The translations under genes and the position numbers were made by a program. Positions 27,852-37,231 of a stretch of 64,000 bases of DNA are shown in pieces (position 1 is the stretch's first letter; every line of letters begins with the position of its first letter). Source of the stretch: Lewinellaceae bacterium (GTDB lineage: Bacteria; Bacteroidota; Bacteroidia; Chitinophagales; Saprospiraceae); assembly GCA_016716135.1 (NCBI GenBank), contig JADJWX010000010.1, positions 124,001 through 188,000 on the forward strand, written 5' to 3'. The notes below the pieces were generated by a model. The model was not told where the DNA came from. It did not search any database and worked only from the letters and a program-made list of their open reading frames with translations.

Positions 27852-29033
27852 GTGTCAGACTCCGTTTCAAAATACGACCAGCGCGGCGTTTCCGCTTCAA
27901 AAGACGAAGTGCACGCCGCGATCAAACACCTGGATAAGGGCCTGTACCCCAATGCTTTTTGCAAAATATTGCCGGATATAGCAGCCGGCGATCCGGCTTT
28001 TTGTAACCTCCTGCACGCCGATACCGCCGGCACGAAAACCAGCCTGGCTTACTTATATTGGAAAGAAACAGGCGACTTGTCGGTTTGGTCTGGTGTTGCA
28101 CAAGACGCCATTGTCATGAACCTCGACGACATGGCTTGTGTCGGTTGCACCGATGACATTATGCTGTCGAGTACCATCGGACGTAATAAAACCCTGATTC
28201 CCGGCGAGGTTATTTCAGCAGTCATTCGGGGCACATCCGATTTTATTGAAACCATGCGCCGACACGGTGTTGACCTGCACCTCGCTGGCGGAGAAACTGC
28301 CGATGTGGGCGATATCGTGCGTACCATCGATGTTGGTTTCACGGCTTTTGCCCGTATGAAACGCGAACAGGTACTGGTCAATCGCATTCAACCCGGCGAC
28401 GTCGTTGTCGGCCTGGCATCATTCGGCCAAGCTGTTTACGAAACAACTTACAACGGCGGCATGGGCAGCAATGGCCTGACTGCAGCCCGCCACGATGTGT
28501 TTGCAAATTCGTACGCCGAACGTTTCCCGGAAAGTTTCGACCCGGGCATTCCCTCCGATCTGGTTTATACCGGCACACATTTGCTCACCGAGACCATTCA
28601 GGTTGACGATCAGGCAATACCCATCGGCAAGTTGGTCCTTTCTCCAACGCGAACTTATTTGCCGGTGTTGAAAGCAATTTTTTCAACATATCGGGACCAA
28701 TTGCACGGCGTGATCCACTGTACCGGCGGCGGCCAAACCAAGGTGCTGAAGTTTATCGATAATGCGCATGTTGTCAAAGACAATCTGTTTCCATTGCCGC
28801 CGTTGTTTCAATTGATTCGGGAAAGCAGCGGAACCGGCTGGCGGGAAATGTATCAGGTATTTAACATGGGCCATCGCATGGAATTGTACCTGCCTGCCGA
28901 AATTGCACCGGAAATTATTGCAATTGCTTCCGAATTCGGGATTGCCGCGCAAATTATTGGGAGGGTTGAAACGGCGAAAAAGCCTGAAGTGACCGTTCAA
29001 AGTCCTTTCGGCACATTTCATTACGAAGGTTAA
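27852..29033 (+). CDS. purM: PurM-like AIR synthase-related protein
   Basis: PurM makes aminoimidazole ribonucleotide from formylglycinamidine ribonucleotide and ATP in purine synthesis. The start is GTG at 27852 (VSDSVSKYDQRGVSASK), with the alternative frame upstream belonging to the previous gene. The protein has 393 residues. Family features are KTSLAYLYWKETGD, MNLDDMACVGCTDDIMLSST, LAGGETADVGDIV and the C-terminal GGGQTKVLKFI and FNMGHRMELYL. It is longer and diverged from enterobacterial PurM, matching the AIR-synthase-related version found in Bacteroidota. Confidence 0.88.
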   Translation: MSDSVSKYDQRGVSASKDEVHAAIKHLDKGLYPNAFCKILPDIAAGDPAFCNLLHADTAGTKTSLAYLYWKETGDLSVWSGVAQDAIVMNLDDMACVGCTDDIMLSSTIGRNKTLIPGEVISAVIRGTSDFIETMRRHGVDLHLAGGETADVGDIVRTIDVGFTAFARMKREQVLVNRIQPGDVVVGLASFGQAVYETTYNGGMGSNGLTAARHDVFANSYAERFPESFDPGIPSDLVYTGTHLLTETIQVDDQAIPIGKLVLSPTRTYLPVLKAIFSTYRDQLHGVIHCTGGGQTKVLKFIDNAHVVKDNLFPLPPLFQLIRESSGTGWREMYQVFNMGHRMELYLPAEIAPEIIAIASEFGIAAQIIGRVETAKKPEVTVQSPFGTFHYEG

Positions 29034-29049
29034 AAAAGCAACAGATACT

Positions 29050-29928
29050 ATGAAATCAGCCTTTTATTTGTCCGTCGTCACAGCTTTGTGCTTCGCATTT
29101 TCGGCCTGTAAAAAAGATCCTGCCGGCCAAATAAAAGCTTTGGAGGCGGCTTATGCCTCGAGCAATTCAGACGCCGCTGCCGACTCGCTTGTTTGGGCTT
29201 ATAAAGACGCAGTAAAGGCGCATCCGGAAAAAACGGCCGAAAACCTGCGCTATCTTACCAACGCTGCTTCTATAATTTTCAAGCACCAAAAAAATGCACT
29301 TGGTGCGGTCCAAACGCTTAACGAGGGGTTGAAAAAATATAGCCAGGACCAAAACCTGACCGACCCAATCGGATTGCTTGCCCAGATTTTTTATGCCTAC
29401 CAGTTTAAAACCACCCCAGATCTGTCACGCTACCCGGATGATATTGACCTGATGCGCGAAAACCTGGAAAAAAACACCATGTGGCTGGATTCCAGTTTAG
29501 CCCGTATCGACAAGGAATTAGGCGGGGCAGCTGTCCTGGACAAAGCTAAAGCAGAACCTTTCCTCCAAATTTCCGAATCCTATGCCATGGTCCTGGAGGG
29601 CAAGGATACCAACCGGCAAGTCAATATCCTGATGAAGGCTGCGGGATTGGCTAAAGCTGTTGGGGCGCCCAACAGGGCACTCCGATTGTATTACAATGTT
29701 GCTGAAAAATTGCCGGAGCACCCGAAAGCGCCTACCGCTTTGTTTATGACTGCATTTATTTATGAAAATGATGTGAAGGATTTGGAAAAAGCCAAGTCGA
29801 CGTATGAACTCTTTTTGGAACGTTACCCGAACGATCCCGATTATGTGGATGATGCTACCCAGGCATTAAAGTTTTTGGGAATGCCTCCAGAAGAAATAAT
29901 CAAACAGTTTGAGCAAAAAACACAATAA
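29050..29928 (+). CDS. TPR-type lipoprotein
   Basis: A predicted lipoprotein of 292 residues: signal MKSAFYLSVVTALCFAFSAC with lipobox FSAC, so the mature protein would be lipid-anchored at Cys20. The rest is helical with tetratricopeptide-like repeats (AAGLAKAVGAPNRALRLYYN, TALFMTAFIYENDVKDLEKA, YPNDPDYVDDATQALKFLG), resembling protein-protein scaffolds such as BamD-like or YbgF-like lipoproteins. No partner is evident. It lies between purM and gluQ with short gaps and probably shares their transcript. Confidence 0.78.
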   Translation: MKSAFYLSVVTALCFAFSACKKDPAGQIKALEAAYASSNSDAAADSLVWAYKDAVKAHPEKTAENLRYLTNAASIIFKHQKNALGAVQTLNEGLKKYSQDQNLTDPIGLLAQIFYAYQFKTTPDLSRYPDDIDLMRENLEKNTMWLDSSLARIDKELGGAAVLDKAKAEPFLQISESYAMVLEGKDTNRQVNILMKAAGLAKAVGAPNRALRLYYNVAEKLPEHPKAPTALFMTAFIYENDVKDLEKAKSTYELFLERYPNDPDYVDDATQALKFLGMPPEEIIKQFEQKTQ

Positions 29929-29940
29929 ATCCCGGCTTTG

Positions 29941-30816
29941 ATGCCATTTTCAACGGCATACCGCCAGTTTATACACACGATCCGGCCAAACAGCCGGCTC
30001 CGCCTGGCGCCTACGCCCTCCGGATTTCTTCACCTTGGCAATGCCCGCAATTTTATCCTGACCTGGCTGGCAGCGCGTTACCAACCCGGCGCCAGGTTGT
30101 TGTTGCGTATCGATGATCTCGATGCCGACCGGAAGCGGCCTGAATATGTGCAGGATATTTTTGATACCCTGGCGTGGCTGGGGCTCGATTGGGATGAGGG
30201 ACCGCGCGCGGCAGACGACTTCGAAAAAAACTGGTCGCAACAGCTGCGCATGCCCCTGTATTTCAGCTTGTTGGAAGAACTGCGCGACCGCGACTTGCTA
30301 TTTGCCTGCGCCAAATCGCGCCGTGAGTTGGCTCCCTTTGAGGGAAATTATCCGATTGAATTTCGCGATCAGGGCATTGCACTCGATAGTCCGGATGTTG
30401 CCTGGCGGATTAAAACGCCGCGTGCAGAAACAGAAATTCCACAGGATTTTGTGGTAAAACGCCGCGATGGAGTTCCGGCTTACCAGGTCGCCAGTCTGGC
30501 CGATGACCTGTATTTCGGGATAACGGACATTATTCGCGGTGAGGATTTGGCGGCGTCAACTGCTGCGCAGCAGTTTTTGGCAAAATGCCTTGGCCGGGAA
30601 CAATTTACCGCCATCAATTTTTTGCACCACCCGCTTTTGCTGGATCAAACAGGCGCCAAGCTCTCCAAATCAGCCGGCGCGGCAGCCATTAAAACCCATC
30701 GGCGGGATTCGACGCCTGCTCAGATTTATCAGGAACTGGCACGCTGGCTGGGTGTGCCCGCAAACGGAGTACATTCAGCCGACGATCTGTTGGCTGTGTT
30801 GCACGAAACAGCCTAA
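29941..30816 (+). CDS. gluQ: Glutamyl-Q tRNA(Asp) synthetase-like protein
   Basis: A short class I synthetase fragment of 291 residues that lacks an anticodon-binding domain, as GluQ enzymes do. They attach glutamate to queuosine in tRNA-Asp. The HIGH-like motif is APTPSGFLHLGNARN near residue 22-36 and the KMSKS-like loop is QTGAKLSKSAG near residue 237-247. The E. coli-type zinc site (C-x-C-x-Y-x-C) is not seen: only FACAKSRREL is present, with one cysteine. ATG 29941 is preceded in frame by TTG 29938, which is a less likely start. The stop at 30816 faces the convergent haloperoxidase-like gene. Confidence 0.88.
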   Translation: MPFSTAYRQFIHTIRPNSRLRLAPTPSGFLHLGNARNFILTWLAARYQPGARLLLRIDDLDADRKRPEYVQDIFDTLAWLGLDWDEGPRAADDFEKNWSQQLRMPLYFSLLEELRDRDLLFACAKSRRELAPFEGNYPIEFRDQGIALDSPDVAWRIKTPRAETEIPQDFVVKRRDGVPAYQVASLADDLYFGITDIIRGEDLAASTAAQQFLAKCLGREQFTAINFLHHPLLLDQTGAKLSKSAGAAAIKTHRRDSTPAQIYQELARWLGVPANGVHSADDLLAVLHETA

Positions 30817-30828
30817 GTTTGGCCCGTT

Positions 30829-32731
30829 TTATTGCCTTTCCGGGCAGGGTATGCCGTCGTCAACTTTTCCATTGCAGTCGTTATCCAGCTTGTCGCAGAT
30901 TTCGGGGGCTCCGGGATGAACGGCGGGGTTGGTGTCGTCGCAGTCCTCAAAACTGAAATACCCGTCGTGGTCATTGTCTTTGTAAAAATACTTTTTTGCA
31001 AGGAGGAAGGCCGAGGCTCCGATCTTGTCGCCAATTAGCCGGCCCGGCATATCATCAAACGGCGGGTTGGTACCTGCCCAAATGCGCGACAAACTGGCCT
31101 GGTCGGCGGCATCCCGGTAAGTTGCCCATTGCAATGAAACGTCGACGCCGGGCCCTTTTTCCAGATTCAGGAAATTGCTGTCGGCCTTGACGGAGAATTC
31201 GCCCAGGCCACCCGGGAAATATTCGTCGCCGGTTAACAAGGTGAGCACTTCCGCTGCCGAATGGGAAAAAGCGGAATGTTCGGAAATGTACCCGGCATAA
31301 GGCGGTGTAATGAATTCTTCGGATTGATAGGGGAACCAGTTTTCAGCCAGTATCCACCCGGCGCCTGCCGTTTGCGTGTTCGGATCAGTTACCGAAAACG
31401 GCCCTTTCCAGGCGTAAAATTTGATTTTGCCGACATTTTCCTTGCGGTCACCCGCCAACGGATCGCCTTTTTTTACCAATTCTATTTTCCCGGGAATGAG
31501 CGGGATGCCGGCAGGGTTGTATGACGGTGATTTATGATCGGAACTTTGGCCCAGGCCAGCCAGGTAGCGGAGCGCTGAAATGGGGCGAATGCCATTGTGC
31601 CATCGCTTTATCCCCCAAGTTGTTACCGCAGCATCGTGCAGGGCGCCGGCAAGTGCGAAATACGATTTGACATCCCATTCAAGGTCGGTCATCAGGCGGC
31701 CTTTTCCGTTAAATTTTTTTACCAAACCGGGTTGATCGTTTACGTAGTTCAGCAGGGCAAACCAATGCCCCGCAACCGTTTCCTTATCTGGCCCTTCGGC
31801 CCAAAATTCTGCCGCAACGCGGGTAAAGTCGCCTCGTGGCACAAGTTGGGGCGCATACGGTTGCCCGGTGCGCGGGTTGATTTTGTGACCGGAACCTGCG
31901 TCGCGTCCGGTTTCCTGATTGTAAAAATCGCGTAGTTCAACCAGGTTTTTCGGATAATACAGGATGTTGCCGGTGCTGCCGGGGGAAATATCCCAGAGCA
32001 CCCCGTCGGTGGGGTCAAGCAGGCCGGACCACGCTGCTACGAGGGCAAAATTCCACGCATAATCGGACGAAGCCTGGTTGTTATCATTCATTTCCAAACG
32101 CGGCAGCTGTCCGGCGCCGGGATCGTGATATACCCAATATTCCTGCCCGTCGCGTTGATAAATATTGCGATCCTTTTTGTGCAAGGCAAAAGGTTGCACC
32201 TTTCCCCAATCCGGGCAGACGAATGCCTGCAATGTCGTAACAGGACGGCCACCGGGGTCAACGGCGCCGTCATATTCGATTAACGGTTTTCCCCCGCATT
32301 TGCATTCCAGCATCCGGTGACCATCCTGATCAATGGGGACCGTCAGTTTGAGCGGTTGCCAACTGTTCGGATCAACGAGTGCCGGGGCGCCGGGCACAGC
32401 GACCTGCAGGGGTGGATTTACAGATTCGTACGATTTGCTCCGGTAGTTGCCCTGTTCGTTCGCTCCGTCTTGTTGGCCCATTTGGAGGATGCATTGCGCC
32501 AGGTAGTTGCCAAGGGCAGCCGGCGAACCGGACTCGTAATCGAAGGAGTAGTCCCGAAAATTGTATCCGTGTTTTTTCATAATTTACCGGTGGCCGGGCA
32601 AGATCCTCCCGGATGGTTTGAAGGACAGCTTCATTCCACTCGCGTGCCAGGGAGTGTTGCGCAACAAGGAACTGCGAAAGGGATACGAAACAAAAAAGCG
32701 CGAGAAGTCGGGCTACTACCGGATTGTGCAT
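30829..32731 (-). pseudogene. Vanadium haloperoxidase-like protein, internally deleted and frameshifted
   Basis: The upstream frame starts at 32731 (MHNPVVARLLALFCFVSLSQ signal, then QHSLAREWNEAVLQTIREDLARPPV), the normal N-terminus of secreted vanadium-dependent haloperoxidase/PAP2-like proteins. At about 32585 it leaves frame. The rest (from 32580) resumes at KKHGYNFRDYSFDYESGSPAALGNYL. Family members carry about 90 further residues between these points, so a segment of roughly 250-300 bases plus phase is missing. Downstream the body is recognisable (WHNGIRPISALRYL, ISEHSAFSHSAAEVLT) but the usual G-I-H of the vanadate ligand reads AGTNPPFDD, with no His. The C-terminus has a Ca-binding EF/MopE-like stretch (DNDCNGKVDDG). 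I infer a damaged gene or assembly collapse. Confidence 0.72.
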
Positions 32732-33062
32732 ATTGGATTGGCGTGATTACCTGGTGGAAGGAGGGACCGTTAAATACGGCACAAAGTTTTCGATTTTTTT
32801 CTAATCGTGGCAGAGCCGGACTGAATTTAAGGTTTTTACCTGCCTGTTATAGAAATGCACACTGCCAATAATTTTTTGGAAATAACACTCAAATTCATGT
32901 GAAATGTATTTCAGGTAATATGTTTTCCCCAACCGGATTTGTTGTTTAATGGAAAAGGCAGGCCGTTCGTCGGTAAGTCGTGTTAAGGTTTTTGCCCGGG
33001 CGCAACCTTTTTCTAATCGGAGTTTCTACTAAAGAAACACTTACTGAAAAAATAATACGGCT
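32732..33062. other. 331-bp intergenic stretch without a gene
   Basis: No credible ORF, terminator or RNA structure is seen between the divergent haloperoxidase-like gene and the small secreted protein. The word TTTTTCTAATCG occurs twice in direct orientation (32796-32807 and 33008-33019). It presumably holds both promoters, but no clean TAnnTTTG was found. Confidence 0.5.
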
Positions 33063-33443
33063 ATGAAAACGATCCTTCTGTCTTGCATTTGCGCAGCGAT
33101 GCTGCAAACACTTTCCGCTCAACAAGATTTTGCTTCTACAGACGGCATTCCATCCTTCGGTCCCGGGCTCGCGTCCACTTCGACGACCATCCTTTCCGAA
33201 CCTGCAATTTCAACATACGGGTATACCATCAACGATGTGGCCATAATTTCCCTTGGCAAGGGTTTCCGGGAAGCTGTTAATCTTCAGGTACTGACACCCG
33301 GTACGGAAGTCTTGATTAACAAACAAATTCCCGCTGGGCAAAACCGGGTGAAAATCGATCTTGCCGGCATGGAAAACGGGACCTACACGATTCGGATAAA
33401 CTTAAAGGATAAAACCTGGGTGCGGCAGGTAGTGAAGAAATAA
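33063..33443 (+). CDS. Very small secreted protein with T9SS-type C-terminal domain
   Basis: The 126-residue product has a signal peptide (MKTILLSCICAAMLQTLSAQ) and, after only about 50 residues, ends in what looks like a complete T9SS sorting domain (REAVNLQVLTPGTEVLINKQ ... LAGMENGTYTIRINLKDK, ending WVRQVVKK). There is almost no passenger between the two. It might be a minimal exported peptide, a carrier, or the remnant of a longer cargo whose middle was lost. No homologous family is recognised. Confidence 0.62.
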   Translation: MKTILLSCICAAMLQTLSAQQDFASTDGIPSFGPGLASTSTTILSEPAISTYGYTINDVAIISLGKGFREAVNLQVLTPGTEVLINKQIPAGQNRVKIDLAGMENGTYTIRINLKDKTWVRQVVKK

Positions 33444-33448
33444 CGTAT

Positions 33449-34747
33449 TCATTCTTCGGCTTCTTCAACCAATTCGAGCGGTAAGCGCTTGGAGGCTTTT
33501 GCGCCCAGCTCACGGATTTTTTCAGCCCGGCCTACCAGTGTATCGCCACGCCGGGCGCCATTGACCAGTTTGAGCATGGCATCATCGTAGGCACTTCGGG
33601 CGCCATCCAGCCGGGTACCGATGGCCCGTAAGTCTTCCACAAAATTTACGAATTTATCATAAAGCAAGCCGCTTTGCCGGGCAATCTCCAGCACCGAGCG
33701 GCTTTGCTTTTCCTGCTTCCACAGATGGGCAACCGTGCGCAGGGTAGCCAGCAAACTACTCGTGGTCACCAACACAATATTACGCTCCAACGCATCGGTG
33801 AATAGTTTGGGATCGGCTTGGGTAGCCACACTCAGGGCGCTTTCCAGGGGGATAAACAACAGCAGGTAATCCGGTGTGTTGATTTCGTACAGCATTTGAT
33901 AATTTTTGGCGCTAAGCTCCTGCACATGGTTGCGGATGCTTCCGACATGCGCGCGCAAATGTTGTTCCTGCCGAGCCGGGTCATCTTCATTGTAATACCG
34001 CTCAAAAGCGGTAAGAGAAACTTTGGAGTCGACTACCAGATGTTTGTTTTCGGGAAGCTGAATAATGAAATCGGGCCGTTTGGCCGCACCGTCGGCATCC
34101 CGAAATGTGGTTTGGGTATGAAAATGGGCGCCTTTTTGCAAACCTGCCTTTTCAAGCAAGACTTCCAGTTGCATTTCACCCCAATCGCCTTGCACCTTGC
34201 TTTGCCCCTTGAGCGCAGCGGTCAGGTTGTGTGCATCGCGGCTGAGCTGATTGTTCAGCACTACAAGTTGTTCAATTTCTTTTTTAAGGCTGGATTTTTC
34301 CCGGGTTTCCTCCAGAAACTTGCGTTCGATGCTTTGTTCAAACTCTTGAATTTTTTCTTTTAAGGGGCTGAGCGTTCGCTGGAGTTGTTGGGCGTTTTGC
34401 TCGGTAAATCGCTGGGATTTTTCTTCCAGTAAGCGGTTGGCCAGGTTTTCAAATTCACTTTTGAAACGCTGGTCCAATTGCCGGGTTTCCTCCTGCTGAC
34501 TTTGCAATTGCTCCCGGAGATGGTGGATGGTTTGGTCGCGCGCTGCCAATTGGGCGTGACTTTCACGAAGTAAATGCTCTTTTTCATCGATGCCGGCGCG
34601 CAGCATTTCGTTTTGCGCTAAAATGGTGTTGTACAAGTCTTTCGACACCGAAGAGCCGGGAACCTGCAGGGCAGGGCGGCGCAACAGGAATAAGGCGATC
34701 GAAACCAGGGCGATAGCCCCAAGCAATATCAGTACGGTTGTATCCAT
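33449..34747 (-). CDS. rmuC: DNA recombination protein RmuC homologue
   Basis: RmuC proteins limit recombination at inverted repeats; the activity is thought to be nuclease-like. The N-terminus has one membrane helix (TVLILLGAIALVSIALFLL), then a coiled coil at about 40-160, then the conserved RmuC core: GDWGEMQLEVLLEKAGL, RPDFIIQLPENKHLVVDSKV and YLLLFIPLESALSVA. It has 432 residues, within the family range. Its stop is 5 bases from that of the small secreted gene, which is convergent. Confidence 0.93.
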   Translation of the reverse strand: MDTTVLILLGAIALVSIALFLLRRPALQVPGSSVSKDLYNTILAQNEMLRAGIDEKEHLLRESHAQLAARDQTIHHLREQLQSQQEETRQLDQRFKSEFENLANRLLEEKSQRFTEQNAQQLQRTLSPLKEKIQEFEQSIERKFLEETREKSSLKKEIEQLVVLNNQLSRDAHNLTAALKGQSKVQGDWGEMQLEVLLEKAGLQKGAHFHTQTTFRDADGAAKRPDFIIQLPENKHLVVDSKVSLTAFERYYNEDDPARQEQHLRAHVGSIRNHVQELSAKNYQMLYEINTPDYLLLFIPLESALSVATQADPKLFTDALERNIVLVTTSSLLATLRTVAHLWKQEKQSRSVLEIARQSGLLYDKFVNFVEDLRAIGTRLDGARSAYDDAMLKLVNGARRGDTLVGRAEKIRELGAKASKRLPLELVEEAEE

Positions 34748-34844
34748 GTGCGGAGAATTTTTGGCTACATGGAAAACAAAGATAGCGTAATTTTAGACAG
34801 ATTGTTTTGTTTTCCGAAAAATATCAAACAAATAAGTCGGAAAA

Positions 34845-36521
34845 CTACCAGCTTCCACCGCCCCCCCCGCCGCTTCCGCCGCCACTGCTCCCGCCGCCGC
34901 CGCTACTGCTGGAGGAGGGGGAACTGCTGAACACCGACCCAATGGTATTCATTTCGGATGAAAATTGGCTGCCGAAAGAATCCATGCTAAAACGCCGTGG
35001 TCCAATGCTTTGACTATGCGATCGGTACCAGTTTGGTGGTTCGCTCAATAAACCGTCGAACATGCCCGTCCAGTGTTTTACTTCGCCAAAAGCAACCGCA
35101 TAGGGGAGGGTTTTGTCAAAATACGCCGGATCGTCTTTGAGCAGCCGCTCAAGTACGGGTTTTTCGGCTTTGACCAAAAATCGGCGAAACCCTTCCAGCT
35201 TTTTGTAAATCTGATTACCGGCAACATTCCGCTGATTAAACCGGCGGGAAATGAGAAAAATCAGCCCGGCCGCACCAAGGCAAACCGCCCCGTCAATGAC
35301 ATTGCGATTCATAGCGCCCAATCCGAAAAATCCACACAAAACAGCGGCACCCCAGGCAAAATACCGGTTGAAACGCTGATCGGGTTCGTACCACTCCTGC
35401 GCTTTTATCCAGTTTTTCACCTCTGACCGAATCGAATTCAGGTGCACATAAAAACTGTTTTTCAAGTCATCCAACTCTACGGTGCTGCCGGTGCGGAACA
35501 GCGCTTCCAGGAAATGCCGTTCGAAAGGCTGCAACGCGCCGTCGGCAGTTTTTAGTTGAGTAAAGCGCACATCCTGGCTTTTAAACACCCAAAGCGCCGT
35601 TTTTTCTTCAACATCCATTTGAAGGTAACCGCGACTGGCCAGCAAGGGGATCAGCGCGAGTACATCATTGTTATCCACGCTGTGGTCGATAAAGCCGCCC
35701 GCTACAACAGGCGAGATATCAAGCGGGGGCTGGTACTCGGTCATAATGGCCTGGCGCTTGTTCCGGGAGTAAAAAAGCAGGCCCAGGATTGCGCTGAGCA
35801 GCCCCGCCGGCCACAACAGCACCCCGTGCAGTTGGTACCAAACATCCCAGGCATCGGGTTTCGGAAAAGCATCCCTGGGCAGCTTGACGGCGACCGTCAC
35901 GGCCTCTCCGGGCTCGAACAGCCGGGTCGTTTCACCTCTCAACACCTGGCCGTCGCTGCCATTTTCCAGCCGGAAGGTGCCATCCTGCCCGATACTTCCC
36001 GGCGGGCCGGTGTACAGCCGGACGTCGTTATCCGTAAGTTGAAGTGTAGCCGGGAAGTGCAGTTCGAACCTGAATTTCTCGGTGAGCACCGGCCAGGAAA
36101 TACCCAGCAGATCCCAGTAGAATTCCGTATGATCGTCAAAAAAATTGAGGCCGTTTTCCACCCGGTAACGGATCACGTATGATTGTTTTCCATTTACAAA
36201 AAGGTCGGGATCGCCAATTTTAAGGGTCAGTTCATTGCCCTGGCGTTCCCGGCTGAACGGCCAGTTTTCAACCTGGATGTCTTTGACAATCAGCTCCTGG
36301 TACTTGCCATTGACGGTGTTTGCCAGCGGTATTTTGCGAAAAATGCCGTGCCGTTCGGCGGTGAATTCCACGTTTATCGTTTCTTCAAATTGCAAGGCTC
36401 CATCCGGCAAAAAATCAACACGCACCAGATAGTCCCGGATCACAAAGTATTCGGCAAACAACGATTTGCTGGTCAGGAGTAGCAGGCAGGCTGCCAGCAG
36501 CAGACGTTTAGAAACGAACAT
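34845..36521 (-). CDS. DUF2207 domain membrane protein
   Basis: The start at 36521 gives MFVSKRLLLAACLLLLTSKS, a signal-type N-terminus, and overlaps the last 14 bases of lemA. The protein has 558 residues. Region 25-240 is the DUF2207 extracytoplasmic beta domain (YLVRVDFLPDGALQFEETIN, HGIFRKIPLANTVNGKYQE). A membrane helix follows (LHGVLLWPAGLLSAILGLLF), then a cytoplasmic part, then two further helices (YFAWGAAVLCGFFGLGA, AVCLGAAGLIFLISR), and a glycine/serine tail ending GGGGSSGGGSGGGGGGSW. This glycine tail is usual for the family. The function is unknown, although co-occurrence with LemA is common. Confidence 0.85.
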   Translation of the reverse strand: MFVSKRLLLAACLLLLTSKSLFAEYFVIRDYLVRVDFLPDGALQFEETINVEFTAERHGIFRKIPLANTVNGKYQELIVKDIQVENWPFSRERQGNELTLKIGDPDLFVNGKQSYVIRYRVENGLNFFDDHTEFYWDLLGISWPVLTEKFRFELHFPATLQLTDNDVRLYTGPPGSIGQDGTFRLENGSDGQVLRGETTRLFEPGEAVTVAVKLPRDAFPKPDAWDVWYQLHGVLLWPAGLLSAILGLLFYSRNKRQAIMTEYQPPLDISPVVAGGFIDHSVDNNDVLALIPLLASRGYLQMDVEEKTALWVFKSQDVRFTQLKTADGALQPFERHFLEALFRTGSTVELDDLKNSFYVHLNSIRSEVKNWIKAQEWYEPDQRFNRYFAWGAAVLCGFFGLGAMNRNVIDGAVCLGAAGLIFLISRRFNQRNVAGNQIYKKLEGFRRFLVKAEKPVLERLLKDDPAYFDKTLPYAVAFGEVKHWTGMFDGLLSEPPNWYRSHSQSIGPRRFSMDSFGSQFSSEMNTIGSVFSSSPSSSSSGGGGSSGGGSGGGGGGSW

Positions 36522-37053
36522 CCACATTTTGCGTTTCGTTTTGTGGCACATCGAAATACTCCATTTTTTGAAAACCCAGCGGCCCGGCAAATAAATTATT
36601 CGGGAACGATTCAATTGCAGTGCTCAAATCACGTACGGTTGCGTTGTAATACCGGCGGGCGCGCTGAATGCTTTCTTCCAGGTTGGTCAGGGTTTCCTGC
36701 AACTGTAAAAACTCCTGGTTTGCCTTCAGATCGGGGTAGTTCTCCGCGAGTGCAAATACCGATTTTAGCGCCCCGGCCAGCGCCGCTTCACTGGCACCTT
36801 TTTCCGCCGGGGCCGCCGACATAGCCTGACTCCTGAGGTTAACGATCTTTTCCAGCGTACTGCTTTCGTAGGCGGTGTAGCCTTTTATGGTGTTGATCAG
36901 ATTGGGGATCAGGTCATAGCGTTGTTTCAGAAAAATGTCGATGGTTTTGAAGGCTTCTTCCGCTTCGTTGCGCATCCGCACCAGGCGGTTGAAAATACTG
37001 ATGCCATAGAAACCTATTAGGATTGCCAAACCGAGTAAAATATAGATAATCAT
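36508..37053 (-). CDS. lemA: LemA family protein
   Basis: A 181-residue membrane-anchored helical protein. An N-terminal helix (MIIYILLGLAILIGFYGISI) is followed by FNRLVRMRNEAEEAFKTIDIFLKQRYDLIPNL, the LemA signature, and by ARRYYNATVRDLSTAIESFP near the C-terminus. The role is unknown; in Listeria a homologue yields an immune epitope. The 3' end overlaps the DUF2207 start by 14 bases, so translation is probably coupled and both proteins act together. Confidence 0.93.
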   Translation of the reverse strand: MIIYILLGLAILIGFYGISIFNRLVRMRNEAEEAFKTIDIFLKQRYDLIPNLINTIKGYTAYESSTLEKIVNLRSQAMSAAPAEKGASEAALAGALKSVFALAENYPDLKANQEFLQLQETLTNLEESIQRARRYYNATVRDLSTAIESFPNNLFAGPLGFQKMEYFDVPQNETQNVDVRF

Positions 37054-37178
37054 TTGATTAGCATGTTTAGGTTAATGGTTGAAATCGAATTCTTGTGCTC
37101 AAATGTACTTCGAAAATTTGTACACGCTTTGGCCAATGGCTTTCTTTATATATTCGCTGCGCACAGGGCTAAAAGATT

Positions 37179-37186
37179 TAACTTTG
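37179..37186 (+). promoter_or_regulatory. Likely promoter element of the pyrimidine-degradation operon
   Basis: TAACTTTG fits TAnnTTTG, 45 bases before the first gene of the eight-gene block. A -33 TTG at the right distance is not obvious. No riboswitch-like structure is seen in the short leader. Confidence 0.45.
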
Positions 37187-37231
37187 ACTTGTTCACTTTG
37201 CATTTAACTATTTTGCCTAAACCGAATAATT

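Noticed and set aside
29941..30816. gluQ gene as a truncated glutamyl-tRNA synthetase
   Set aside because: Length, HIGH-like and KMSKS-like motifs and absence of an anticodon domain fit the GluQ family, so it is not a broken GltX.
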